Below, piece after piece: positions 24,890-36,115 of a stretch of 64,000 bases of DNA (position 1 is the first letter of the stretch; each line of letters opens with the position of its first letter). The position numbers were made by a program, and so were the translations under genes. Below the pieces are notes generated by a model. The model ran no database searches and had not been told where the DNA came from. It saw nothing but the letters and a program-made list of their open reading frames with translations. Source of the stretch: Heterocephalus glaber. Its lineage: Eukaryota > Chordata > Mammalia > Rodentia > Bathyergidae. The DNA is taken from positions 2,680,371 through 2,744,370 of the forward strand of contig NW_004624881.1 of the NCBI RefSeq assembly GCF_000247695.1, in the 5' to 3' direction.

Positions 24890-27800
24890 CATCTAGATGC
24901 TCTGATGTTTGGTGCACATGTATTTACAATTACATCCTTTTGATGAATATAATTTTAAATCATTTTATATTCATAATTTCTTTTCACATGAGAATTTTTA
25001 CTTAAATTATACTTATCTGATATGCACACAGCTACTTCTACCCTTTTTGGATTTCCTTTTCCATGGAATATTTTTTTCCTCCATTTTCAGTTTGTTTGTA
25101 GATTAATGCTGAAATGAATCTATTGTGGTAGTATTTTGCTAAGCATTGGTTTTTTTACCCATTAATATGTTCAGTCTCTCTATGGTTTCTAACTGGATAA
25201 TTTAGTCTATTTACGTTTAGAGTAATTAAGGATACACAAAGACTTCATATTGTCATTTTGTTGATTGTATTGTGGCTAATGTGTAGACTATTTTTCTTTC
25301 TTTTTTTGTTCTTGTCCTTTTTCATTTGATTTTTTTTGGTGCTGTGTTTTATTTTTTTCTTTTCCTCTGTATCTATCTTAAGTCTTACATCAAATATCTA
25401 ATCTATTCAAGCTGAACAACTTTAATCCCACATAAAAATACTGTGCTTTACTACCCCCCATGGTTTATATGTTTAATGTCACAATTTGTATATTTTATGT
25501 TTTGTGTATCCCTTAATAAAACATTGCAGCTAGCATTTAATAGCTTTAACATTTTGTTGGAGACGTGTTTTCCACAACATGATTACAATATTAAAATATT
25601 CTGAATTTTAGCAGATATTTCTTTATTCAGTGACTTTTAATTCATTTGTTTTCATGTTATTCATAAGAATCCATTCATTTTGGTTTAAATATTCCCCTTT
25701 TCTGCTTCTTGTAAAGAAAGTATAATAAGAAAAAACTTACTCAACTTTTTTTAGCTGAAGAATTCTTTATTTTTCACTTAATTTTTAAGATCAGCTTTGT
25801 CATATAAATTATTCTTGTTTTAAAGTATTTTTAAAATTTTTTCAGTCTTTTGAATACAGCATCCAATCTCTTTTGATATGCAAATTTTCCACTGAGAAAT
25901 CTGCTGTTAGCCTAATGATGCTTCCCTTGTATATTAGGAGTTCTTTCTGCCTGGCTGGTTTTCAGATTATTTCTTAGTTTTGACAATTAGACTGGGATAT
26001 GTATTTCAAAGTTTCCTTTCGACTATACCTGCCTGAAGAGACTTGAGCTTCCTGTCCTTGCTCTTTATGTCTTTACTCAAAATTAGGAGACTTTCAGTAG
26101 TTGTTTCTTAAAACAAACTTTATGTCCCATCTTTTCTTCTTTCAAGAAGCTATAATAAAGTAATTATTGCCTCTTTTGATCATATCATCCTAACTCCACT
26201 GGCTTTAGATTTTTTTCTGTTCATTCTTTCTTAATTCTTCTCCCTAGATATTTTCAAGAAGCTTGTTTTGAAGATCATTTTTTCTTATCAATGCCATTAT
26301 TTACAAGTATCACATATTTTTCCATTTTATTCATCATATTCTCAACTTCAGAATTTCTGGGGTTGTTTTCTCTTATTTATTTCTTGAGCTTCTCATGGGT
26401 TTTGGGTGCATTTTCCTGGAGTCATTGAGTTGGTTCTCTTGTAGCTTGCTTTTCTTCTTTAAAATATTTATCTTAAATTTATTTTATGCAAATCTATCTT
26501 CATTTCTTCTGTGATAGTTGCTGAAATTTTTGTGTTCCTTTGATGTATTTTTTTTTTATGTTTCTCATTTCTTCATGTAAATGCCTGTCCATGTGTTGGA
26601 GGATTCAACTCTTTTGAACCTATGGACTGGATTTTGTGAGCAAGACTTTTTGCTATGGCTGGGTCCGAGGGTGGTGGCTAGGAGTGATGTGGTGGTTTTA
26701 GCTAGAAGAGGAAACAGGGGCATTTTTCTCTATATCTCTGGTGGCTGAGGTCAGCATCCACAAAGATCTCAGGGGTCTCAGCAGATGAGGCTGCAAGCTT
26801 CATCACAGCAGGGAGGGCTCTCATAGTCTTTAATGGTAGAGGTTGCTTAGTTCTTTCTGACTTCTCTTTGGCAGGGGAAATGTGAACAAGGGTATCAGGC
26901 TTGCTCTCAAATCTGTTCCTAAGTAAGCTCACAATGGAAGTAAAACCACTGCCTGGATTGTAACCCCCATGGACCATTGATGAGCTTGTGGCCTGAAGCA
27001 GGCACATATGTGGAGAAAACAGGGCTCCTTGATCTGTGGTGCTGGTGGCCAGGATGCAGGTCCCCCACTGCTGCCTTTGAAACTTTGAGGAGAGCATAGG
27101 AAAGTGCAGAATGGACAGCAAAGTTCTAGAGAGCAAAAGGGTACAGTTCTACCACTGCTCTGGAAACTTGGGTTTGGCTGTGGCTGCCTCCAGTGGCTGT
27201 GGAACCTACAATCTTGTCACAGCTGTGGTACCAGTTTCTGGAAGTGGACATCCATGAAACAGCAGTAGCTCTACATCCAGGGTATAGGGCAGTTATACCC
27301 ATTGGTTGATGTCTCCAATGTCACTTTATATCAGCACATCTGGTGAGGTCTATAACACTGACATTTGGTAGTGTCTGCATTTTCTTGTCCCAAGGTACTC
27401 TATTCTGGATGCTGGAAACCTCCCCAAAGCACCTGTGTCACTGGCCTGGCCAATATGGTGGGAAGGTTGATAGGTGGTGGAAAATTGAAAGTTGGGGCTG
27501 GGTGAGCAATTTGTTTTTCTTTTTTGGTACTGGGGATCAAACTCAGGTCCTTGTGTTTGCACAGCAGGTGGTGAAACCACTGAGCTAAATCCCTAACCCT
27601 ATGGGTGAGCAATTCTTTTCATTGGGGGCTGGCCCTTTGAAGGATGTTGTGAAACCATGGCATGTCCCTTTTCTCTATATTCTTTACAACATTGTTATGT
27701 TAGTGGTTTTGCTCTGCCTATGTTCCTCCCATGATGCACAGGTTTTCTATGGGTTCAACATGATAGGGCAAAAGGTCATTGGCTGGAAGCTTTTCTCCTA

Positions 27801-28405
27801 TATGTTAACTACATCTGGTGTTTCATTATAATGAAGGAAAGCTGGCTGATTTGCAAGTAAAGCCAGACTGCAGTGGCTACAGTCATGGGTTCTTGAGAGC
27901 AGGCACACTCAGCTCAGTTGCAATCCAGATGCTGAGGGTGTGTGTGCAAAGTGGCCATAGTGCAAGCTTCAGGGTGCACGTGGAGACTGAAGGAGTGGTG
28001 GGCCCATCTTGGAAGTCAATAAGTGGCTCTTCCAGGAGGTCAGAGCACAACAGTTCCTCCCGCTACAAGGAGTTCATTGCAGGCATGGATGGTGGTTACT
28101 CAGTGGGTAGATTTGCTGAGGTTTTCTGCAGACCAACCAGTTGAAGCAACAGTGTCACCTATTTGTGTGGGCCAGGGTGACATTCCCAGCCCTTCCTTCT
28201 CTCTGGCCTTTTCAGGATATCTCAGGTTGGCCTCTTTGCATCTGTTTATTCCCTATTTTCTATTCCCTTGCATTACTGCAGGTTCTTAGTTCTGCAGTTC
28301 AGTCCTCCAAAGACTAATCCTAACCATTAACTAATATCTACTTGGTATTTTATGGAAAGATAAGAGATAGAATTTGTTACTCTACCATCTTGCTGATGCT
28401 TTCTA
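24890..28405 (-). mobile_element. Old L1, antisense, ORF2 N-terminal region through ORF1 to 5' UTR
   Basis: 24900-25330 matches the complement of the ORF2 5' region of ancient L1s (GGTGCACATGTATTTACAAT, TTTTCCATGGAATATTTTTT, GGATAATTTAGTCTATTTAC). 25860-26600 resembles the complement of an old L1 ORF1 region (CCACTGAGAAATCTGCTGTT, GTCATTGAGTTGG, TCATTTCTTC). 26620-28405 is GC-richer and ends with ACTCTACCATCTTGCTGATG, the complement of a typical L1 5' start, so the remains may reach the original 5' end. The 5' UTR assignment is an inference from position and that terminal motif. No intact frames. Confidence 0.6.
27512..27601 (-). mobile_element. ID SINE (tRNA-derived) with 13-bp target-site duplication
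   Basis: On the minus strand the body reads GGGATTTAGCTCAGTGGT (A box) and GAGTTTGATCCCCAGTACC (B-box region), then an A-rich tail (T-rich on plus, 27512-27536). The direct repeat TGGGTGAGCAATT flanks it exactly at 27499-27511 and 27602-27614. This is a rodent SINE mobilised by L1 machinery. Confidence 0.93.
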
Positions 28406-30290
28406 CAGTAAACCTTTTAAAACATCCTATTATGATATTGCTTACATTATTATGTTATGATAAGATCATCTTAAAAAATGTTAAAGCAATACTCTATTAG
28501 GAATCATTTGGCAGTTTGTGAACAGAATGCACACATAAAATGAAGATTCACACACACACACTTATTCTTCACGTCAATAATGATTTATATGCAAATTACT
28601 GTAGCACTTCTGTATTTAGAGATTTGGATGAGAATGGTTTGTACATGGCATTGCTATATTTCTCCTGGGAACAAAAGCTCTCATCTTTAACACTGTAATT
28701 TGTAAAACTGATTTATACAGTGAAATGAATTGCAGCAATTCGCATTAATGATTCACAAATGCACTGTCTAATCTAGACCCACAGCATAGAAATTTGTTGT
28801 GAAACATTTCAAATTCACAGTAATATACATATGTCTAAATATTAAACTCTGTGAAATAACATTAAGAAAACTTTATGGATATATACACATTTCAGATAAA
28901 CCATAGACCCATACAGATTCACTACAGTTAATGATACAAACATAATATATTGAAGTGAAAATTTGTTTTAATTTAAAACTGCAAAATCAGTCTAATTTCA
29001 TTTACATCAGTGAATTTAAATTATTCCATTTCGGCATCATGCGTTTATATTAGGGCAAGAGAAGAGCATGCTTTAATGTTAAAACTTTGCCATGCAGTTG
29101 GTAATTACTTAATACCAAGGAGAAGCTGGAAGCAACTAATTGGTTTGGCATATTTAAGAGAACGGTAAATTCATGGAGTTGAGATTCATTCTCCACTGAC
29201 TCTCACCATAGAAACCACAATTTTTGTTTCCTTTTGAGTTTGTGAATAAAGGTTTCTTAGTGGTCCCTGACGTTTTCCCTAATTCTTCTAATATAGTAAG
29301 GCTTCAATTAACCACTAGTTCCAAGAGGACAAAATGAAGTTTGAACTCTTGCTAATTAACTAGGGAAGCTATTTAACCAGGCTCTATGGATGCTCAACTT
29401 CAACAAATTTATTAAAAGTTTTTAGCTACATTCCCAGAAGTCTAATTTAATGGGCCTCTGAACAATACTCTTCCAATTAGGGCCTCTCCCTCCTGTAATT
29501 CACACAGGAACACATATTTGCCATGAGTTAGTGCCATTGTCTTTATTAATCAACACCTCCATCCACATTGGACTGAAGTAAAATAATAATAACAATAACA
29601 ATCAAAGTATCTGCATACCTAGATTCAGGCACTCAGATATGTCCTTCAGCTTGTGTCTCCCAACTTTATTGATGACCTCTTGTACAATAGGCTTCATGAC
29701 TTTCTTCAAATGTTTAGAATGCATACAAATATACATATGTGAAGGATATCAGAGATCAGAAATAAACTCAACATTGGATTAGCAACCTAGAGTTGAAACT
29801 CTCAAGCCTAGAGTTGGTGAGATGTTATTGTTTCTAGTCTTTCTTTACATGCTACAATTTAAGATGCAAGAATTTAATGACACTATGTAATAATCCATCA
29901 GATAGTTTTTACCAATAGTTTACAGTTGTATTACATATTACAAAAAAGGAATGAGAGATTGAAGTATTTTATTTCTGAGATCATTTTCATCTCTTACAGT
30001 TGTAACATTATTGATTCTTTGTTTTCAGTGTGAGATAGACATCAGAGTGCTAAGATATTCCACATGAGTTTAAGTCATGATATGGATCCAACTTCCTCTT
30101 TCATTCTCTCCTTCAAATTCCTTTGTTTCTCCTTAGCCACTTACTTAGATGGCACTCATGAAAAACAAAATAAACACTTAGTGCTCAATGCCAGGAGACC
30201 TAAGATCCTTTACAAACACTATGTTTTTCACCACCCCTCAGTTTGGAGGAGCCTAAAGCAGAGGAGCAGACTGCTCTCCCACTCTACAGT
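28406..30290. other. Repeat-poor AT-rich island
   Basis: No L1, SINE or LTR sequence is recognisable over about 1.9 kb, unlike nearly all of its surroundings. Composition is AT-rich with many TAATTA/TTAATGA-type words (for example near 28745, 29108, 29352). An O/E-like TCTCCTGGGA occurs at 28661 and a short CA run at 28548-28561. No protein-like open frame is convincing; a 107-codon frame at 30064-30387 runs into the MIR-like stretch. Confidence 0.5.
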
Positions 30291-30402
30291 TCATTCAAAA
30301 ATTCACAGCAAGCTCAGCTCTTTACAATTGCCCCATGGGGCAGGGCAGGGAGGGGGTGATAGGGACTCAGCCAGGGTCATACAGTAAGGGACAGTTCTCC
30401 AG
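30290..30402 (+). mobile_element. MIR-like SINE fragment (tentative)
   Basis: The segment contains TTTACAATTG and CAGCCAGGGTCATACAGTAA followed by GGGACAG. These resemble the conserved core and 3' half of MIR (TTTACAGATG, CAAGGTCACACAGCTAGTAA). It is too short and diverged for certainty. Confidence 0.45.
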
Positions 30403-30841
30403 GAAAACTAAAACTCTTGTTTGCATTGAAAGTTGGATTTCAAACACTGTTGGAATCATTCAATTTATTGAATGATAGAGTTTAATTTATTGAACTCTAT
30501 TGTAATGGAATATGATAAGGGAACAGCTAACCATGTGACCTTTGTTTATGACCCCCTTCCCAGGTGTTTGGAGATGTGAGCTGTCGGGCTGAACCTTATG
30601 CTCCTGCTCCCTGTCCATACTGATGTGTTCTTTCTAATTTACTAAGCCTACTGCTGAATCTAACCTCAGGCCTTGGTGGATATGAAAACAATCTCACTCA
30701 TAAGGAGCCATGGCTGTGCATTCACCAAATCTCACATGTTCATGGTTCCTGTGTCTACAGAGACCCAGAATATTTTTTCTAGTGGATGACATGTTTGTAC
30801 TCTGGAATTCTGCTCACTTTATTTCAGGTGTGCAATAAATG
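30403..30841. other. Intergenic; nothing recognised
   Basis: A short near-repeat (TTCAATTTATTGAATGATAGAG then TTTAATTTATTGAACTC) occurs at 30450-30500. Otherwise unremarkable sequence. Confidence 0.4.
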
Positions 30842-31200
30842 TCACATGACATCAATCTCAATGATAATATCATCTTGTAATATCCAAGATTCTACCAAAT
30901 CTTTGGTCCAAATTCCAGAGTTTTGTTTTTCTTCTTCTTCTGGAAACTGATTAAGGTTCAATAATCTGTCCTTTATTTTGGAAATCCCATCACCCTTTGA
31001 ATAGCATAACCTATGGCTTTCAGCATTTATTTTTGTGGTAAAGCTCTGAATTTTATAAGATTCATATTCTGCCATTTGGAGTAACTGTGTTTCACAAGGC
31101 TTCCAGTACACTAGCCATTTTTTATTTGCCAAATCCACACAGCAAATTTTCAATATTTTGGTGTTTGATTTGTTTTTTATGTGGTGTACAAGGTAGATTA
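30842..31200 (-). pseudogene. Unidentified C-terminal coding fragment (possible retrocopy)
   Basis: The minus-strand frame is open for about 118 codons (31200 to 30842). It has no ATG at its left edge; the sequence simply continues open through VHHIKNK and KICCVDLANKKW. Composition is that of a soluble, charged protein with a Trp/Cys-rich start, a lysine/glutamate-rich middle (SKGDGISKIKDRLLNLNQF) and an acidic EEEEK run. The frame ends at a TGA, and AATAAA follows within about 20 bases on the same strand (around 30818-30824), as if it were the 3' end of a transcript. I cannot name the parent gene. It could be a 3' remnant of a retrocopy or a chance frame. Confidence 0.35.
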
Positions 31201-31438
31201 GATTTCTTTAAACTATATAGATATAACACAGTAAAATAGTTAATTAAAAAATATTCTAGTTATCACTGTTTAAAAATAAAATGACATGTAAAATTAATTA
31301 TAATACATTTATTAAAGCTAATATATTCAAAACATTATTGTTTTAATTGATAAACAATATCAAAATTAATGAGGAAATACATTACATTATGAAGTCTTTA
31401 CAAGCAAGCCATGTATTTTAGTTTACATCAATGCAGAC

Positions 31439-31449
31439 AGTAAATTTTT
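31439..31449. repeat. Target-site duplication, left copy (UBA2 retrocopy)
   Basis: AGTAAATTTTT at this position is repeated at 34149-34159 on the far side of the retrocopy. The left copy overlaps the short T-run that is the complement of the poly-A tail. Confidence 0.7.
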
Positions 31450-34148
31450 TAACAATTATGCAGATGCCATTTATTTGGTCCATAGTGCAGTATGTTTGTT
31501 AATTTGAGTTTTACAAAACATCAAATATAAATAACCTGAAATTGTAACAATAAAAAAAAATTGGCTTCTTACACAGACATATCAGGCAGTAAAAACTGAA
31601 AATCTGAGTAAGTTAACATTGTTTTACATTAATATACATAGTGCCATTTAACATTTAAAAACAGGTTTCAATCCATAGCACTTGATATTTCTTTGAATCT
31701 GCCTCAGTTAAGAGTATGAAAACGGTTAGATCTAGGCTAAAAATAATTCTTTTTCTAGCCAAAATAAAGGCATAATATTTATAACCAGGTATCAACTTTA
31801 CTAAACCACAATATTTTTAAACTATTAAATGACACTTAAGGGTATTTACATCAAAAAGGCAACATGAATTGTGTCATTTTATCTTAAAACTGGTTATGCA
31901 CATGGTTTGTTCAAAGGGTTTAAAAACTATATTCCTACTTTCAATACAGCATACTGCAATGTTTCTAGTAGTTCTAGCAAAATTGATGCTTTCAAAGGGA
32001 GCAGAATCACTTTCAAGTCACTGGTGTCAGTTTTCCCTTTGGAACAAAGGACATAACAAATGATCTAGTTGTGTCCAGATGAGATGACAGAGTAAGGGTT
32101 TTTGTTCAGTCTAATGCTAATCAAGCTCTTCCCTTTGTTCCATACAAGACCTCTTTGCACTGATATTCTCTTTCTCATCTAATTTCCTCTTGCAATTTCT
32201 CTCATCTTCATTATTGTCAGCATTATTTGAAGGACCTTCTTCATCTGAGTCAACTATGAGCACAACATCTTGCTCTTGTGCTGTGGAGGTGGAAGGCTGG
32301 GCTCCATCATGGTTGCCATTGGTTATGCTTCTGGTGGCATCTTTGGCTTGTTTGGGTCCTACTTTATCCGGGGCATCACCCACAACTTCGAATTCAATAT
32401 CCTTCCCTAGGTCTTCACTATGAAGGATGTTGATCAATAAAGTGTAGTCCTGAAGGAAATCATCTGCTTGAAGTCAGCTGCCATTTGTAATTCTGAATTC
32501 TGACAACTTCTTATGATTATTAGCTTCTGTCTCTCCTTCTTCTGAAGATACTAGGATTGTTCCTTTTCCATCTTCAATGTGAACATCTGGTGAAATCATA
32601 GCAAATTTCTCTTTTACTATCTTATCTTGTAAGATGAGAACTGTCACTTTGTGGACCTTCAGCCACACAGTCACCTCTGGCTTGCTGGCACATACATAAC
32701 AATTGGGGTTGGGAGGATCCAGTGCACAAAGCACATGAAGCTTCTTCCTTGGGTTTGGTTGCTTATTCATAAAAAATTTTTCTACATTGATCTATTTTTC
32801 CTGATTAAATATTTAATCCTTCCAATACTATCAACCTGGCAATCACTGCATTAATAGTAGCAATAGCAGGAATAATGTTCCCTGCCATTGATTTTATATC
32901 AAATCTGCTCTTCATATTCATACTGAAAATATGCATTCTGAAGTTTGCTGCAGAGGTGACAAATCCATCACAGATGGGTCATCCTTATCCCATTTGAGCT
33001 CAGTTCCATCCCCTTTTTCAGCTAAATGAACTACCAAAGTCTCAATGCTTTTTGAAAAAATATGTGTGTAGCTCTTCACATCTAGAATCTGCTGGTCTTT
33101 CAGACCTAACTAGGGTTCATTTTGTTGATCTGATGCTTTGGTTTCCTCTCCTTGATTTTGTACTTCAACCCAGTCCAATGGAACTGGAGGTTTCCTTTTC
33201 CACCACAGTTTGTCCATTGTCAATAGATACCCGATATCATCTTTAAAAAGCTAAGTAAAATGTTTAACTGGATCATATCCAGTTGATTTAGCCCATTCCT
33301 TTGTGGAAATACATTTGATGTCACCATCTTCATTAGATGCTCGAGCTCTGGCCTCAGCTTCTGTTGGTTCCCAGTCAGCTTCAGGGTCAGCTCTGTCAGG
33401 GGATACTTCTTGATCAGCATCTTCTTCCCCAAACAACTGGTTGAACAAATATTTTGCCCACACGTTGCAATGAATGGGCTCTGAAGGTGTATTATGAATT
33501 ATACAGCCAGGAAAAGTTCTCTGGGTTGGCTAAGATGACTTTCATAACACTGGGTCACACCCTTTTTGATAGTAGTTACTTGTCCAAGATTACCAGCAGT
33601 CCCACTCTCAATAAGAGGGACATCAGCTGCCAGACACATCCTATTAACGTGGTTTGGGGCAGCTCTGTTATCTAATGCATTCATAACCAATATAAACTGT
33701 CGAAAAAATTCCACGTTGTAGTCAGGGCTCATGATGCTGTCATGATAAGCTACAATATTAGCTTTTGTGTAAAACTGTAGTACACTTTCTTTGGCAACTT
33801 GTGCCTTTGATCTTCCAACATGTTTCTTTTGAAACAAAAACTGCCTGTTGAGGTTGCTGACATTAATATTATCTAGATCAATCAGGTCCATATGGGAGAA
33901 GCCAGTGAGCATAAGGGTCTTCAGGAGCTCGCAGCCAATGCCACCTGCACCCACGACCAGCACCTGGCCCCCGGCCACAGCCTCAGCCAGCTCCTGTGGC
34001 AGCCCCAGGCACAGTGCCATGGCGGGACTTCCAGGAGCAGCAGCGGAGGAGGAGGGAGGAGAACTGAATCACGGACAGAAGTAGGTGGGGGAAGGGCAGC
34101 TCAACTTCCGCTACTGCGCACTGCAGCCTCAGCAGTGCACCTTCGGAG
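31450..34148 (-). pseudogene. UBA2: UBA2 (SUMO-activating enzyme subunit 2) processed retropseudogene
   Basis: An intronless minus-strand copy of the whole UBA2 mRNA: 5' UTR (34021-34148), coding remnant (32106-34020) and 3' UTR (31450-32105). The mRNA ends with an AATAAA (complement at 31470-31475), a short A tract and the target-site duplication. UBA2/SAE2 is the catalytic subunit of the SUMO E1. The first 173 codons are open from ATG at 34020: nucleotide-binding VVGAGGIGCELLK, then DLDNINVSNLNRQFLF and NALDNRAAPNHVNR. A frameshift destroys the segment around the catalytic cysteine, and the zinc-binding pair CxxC is read as CYES. Further recognisable pieces are 33251-33463, 32474-32770 (with NCYVCASKP) and 32117-32437 (the acidic VLIVDSDEE tail). 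The last codons are lost through a small deletion, giving an early stop. Nonfunctional as a full enzyme. Confidence 0.96.
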
Positions 34149-34159
34149 AGTAAATTTTT
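34149..34159. repeat. Target-site duplication, right copy (UBA2 retrocopy)
   Basis: AGTAAATTTTT directly abuts the 5' UTR end of the UBA2 retrocopy and matches 31439-31449, as expected for L1-mediated insertion. Confidence 0.7.
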
Positions 34160-35174
34160 ATTGAAGGTATTTAATCTTTACTTAAATTTACTAAAATTTG
34201 ATGATGAAAAATTATATATATAAAGTTATATATTATATATATATATATATCCACAATATTTCGAACATATTCAAAAGGGTGTTTTCACTGAATTGAACAA
34301 CCAAAAGTCACTTTTAATACATACATTACACATTTGATTTGTCTTTTTTGAGATTATTTTATTTAATTTAAAAAAAATCTATATTAACACTTGGCTTTTC
34401 CAAGTAATTACAGTTAAATTTTAAAAATTTGATACGTAAAAGTAACTCTAAATGATGAATGATGATAATTAACAGTGTTTTTCAAGTGTTTTGTAGATTT
34501 TACATAGAATTCATGTACTTGTATAGTAAAAATAAACTTTCTGTCATAAGTAACATCATAAAAGGTGTAAAACAATAACTATTGAATATCATAAATATTT
34601 CAATTTCGACATAAACTCTTACACTTCTCTAGACCACAAATAAGTTTTTGTAGTTGTTATGTTTTCTGATGACTTCAGGTTTGGGTCACAAACAATGTGA
34701 TGCAGCTGACTATATATACAGCATGTGGTCACATGCCAATTATTGAAATGTTTGGTGTATATCATGTTTTACAAAGTTGAATTGAAGTAAAAATACACAA
34801 TCATTACAAAATTCTTCCTTAACATAATCAGTCCATATTGTCATGGAATACAAAACTCACTAAATTCACTATATTCTGTTATAAAATTTAATTAATTTAG
34901 TTCATAAAATTGATTTCTTGGTGAATTATAGCAATTAGAAGCTTAACAAATTTATCAACTATACCCATGATATATTTTCCTGGAATTGAGCATAAATATT
35001 TCTGGTGTGCAGCACATGTGGGGTGAAGCAAATAGAGAGTAAGATTTGTTACAATAAAAATTATTTTTATATGCAGCAAAATTACTTTTGAAACATGAAA
35101 TAACTTTTTAAAAATATTTTCCACATATTCTAACTGGATTTGATTATGCTACAATGAAAAATAAGTGTCTAAAC
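34160..35174. other. AT-rich intergenic with AT microsatellite
   Basis: Contains a TA-dinucleotide-rich tract at about 34211-34251. The rest is AT-rich with no recognisable gene; an open minus-strand frame at 34897-35124 is low-complexity and not protein-like. Confidence 0.5.
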
Positions 35175-35640
35175 TTAATTCACAATTGTGATGAGTGTTA
35201 GCACCCCTCTTTCCTGTGGAGTTTCTCAGGATCTGACCCAACATGCACTCTACCGCCTCCTGCTGGTGATAGCTCTTGGGAGTACTGTTCCTTTTCTCCC
35301 TTTTGGGGCCCACTTATACTGTCAGCCCCGAGTTATACTTTAATGTAACCCTACTGAAGACCTGATGTCCAGGAGTCCAATGGGGTGTATCCTAAAGCAG
35401 CATATGCTGTCCTGTGGGGTTCAAGCTTCTGCATAGTTCTGCTTGAAAGGTGTGGCTAGTTTTCAGTCAGGAGGCCTGGACCTCTTCAGTCCTGCAAAGG
35501 AGCACAGGAAATCCAGAGGCAGGAATCCAGAGGTGGAAATCTGTATGCCCACCCTTGAATGGGAACCCTTCTTTCTCAGCCAGGACCTTGGTATAGCAGA
35601 CCTCCTTTCACTGTTACTTTAATATTTTGCAGAGCAATAT
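35175..35640. other. GC-richer block, possible old LTR; contains CTCF-like motif
   Basis: This block stands out from the AT-rich flanks and ends in TTTAATATTTTGCAGAGC. It could be an LTR remnant, but termini and family are not identifiable. A CTCF-like motif lies at 35253-35268. Confidence 0.3.
35253..35268 (-). promoter_or_regulatory. CTCF-like motif, minus orientation
   Basis: CCGCCTCCTGCTGGTG is close to the complement of the CTCF core (consensus complement GCGCCCCCTGCTGGTGG), with a couple of differences. Motif match only; occupancy unknown. Confidence 0.5.
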
Positions 35641-35923
35641 AATTTATTCTAACTGCTTTGTTTTGACTCAGCTTTCTCTGCCCTCCAGTGTAGGAGACCA
35701 GAGGTTCAGGAAGAGGCCCTCTGGCTTTCATGTTTAGCGTTCAAATGATAGCCAGTCACATCTTTTGATTATTTTTTCACAGCATCAAAAGACTCAGTCC
35801 ATTTGCAGGTGGGTATTACTACTATACCATTTCTTAAAGCCATGCTATTTTGCACCAGATAATGCATTTACTTTCCTGTATTATCTCAATTCTCTACTGT
35901 GTACTATTTTAAAATTGGAAGCA

Positions 35924-36115
35924 AGACATGGTGCCACACACCTGTAATTGTAGCACTCTGGAAAGCTGAGGAAGGAGGACTTCAATTTTCAGCCAAGCCT
36001 GGGTATTTTAGCAACATAGCAAAATCCTGTCTCAAAATAAAAATAAAAGTAAAATAGTCCTGTGAGTGTAACTCAATGCAAAGTCCCTGGATTCAGTTGC
36101 CAGTACTGAAATATA
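35924..36115 (+). mobile_element. B1-ID dimeric SINE
   Basis: The left half is B1/7SL-like: TGGTGCCACACACCTGTAAT, GCTGAGGAAGGAGGA, AGCCAAGCCTGGG, then AGCAACATAGCAAAATCCTG and an A-rich linker. The right half is ID-like (TGTAACTCAATGCAAAGTCC, GGATTCAGTTGCCAGTACTG). The two-part structure matches dimeric SINEs known in several rodent families. Confidence 0.8.

Noticed and set aside
33499..34020. Functional UBA2 gene
   Set aside because: No introns, poly-A end and target duplication present, frameshift before the catalytic cysteine, and several further breaks; it is a processed pseudogene.
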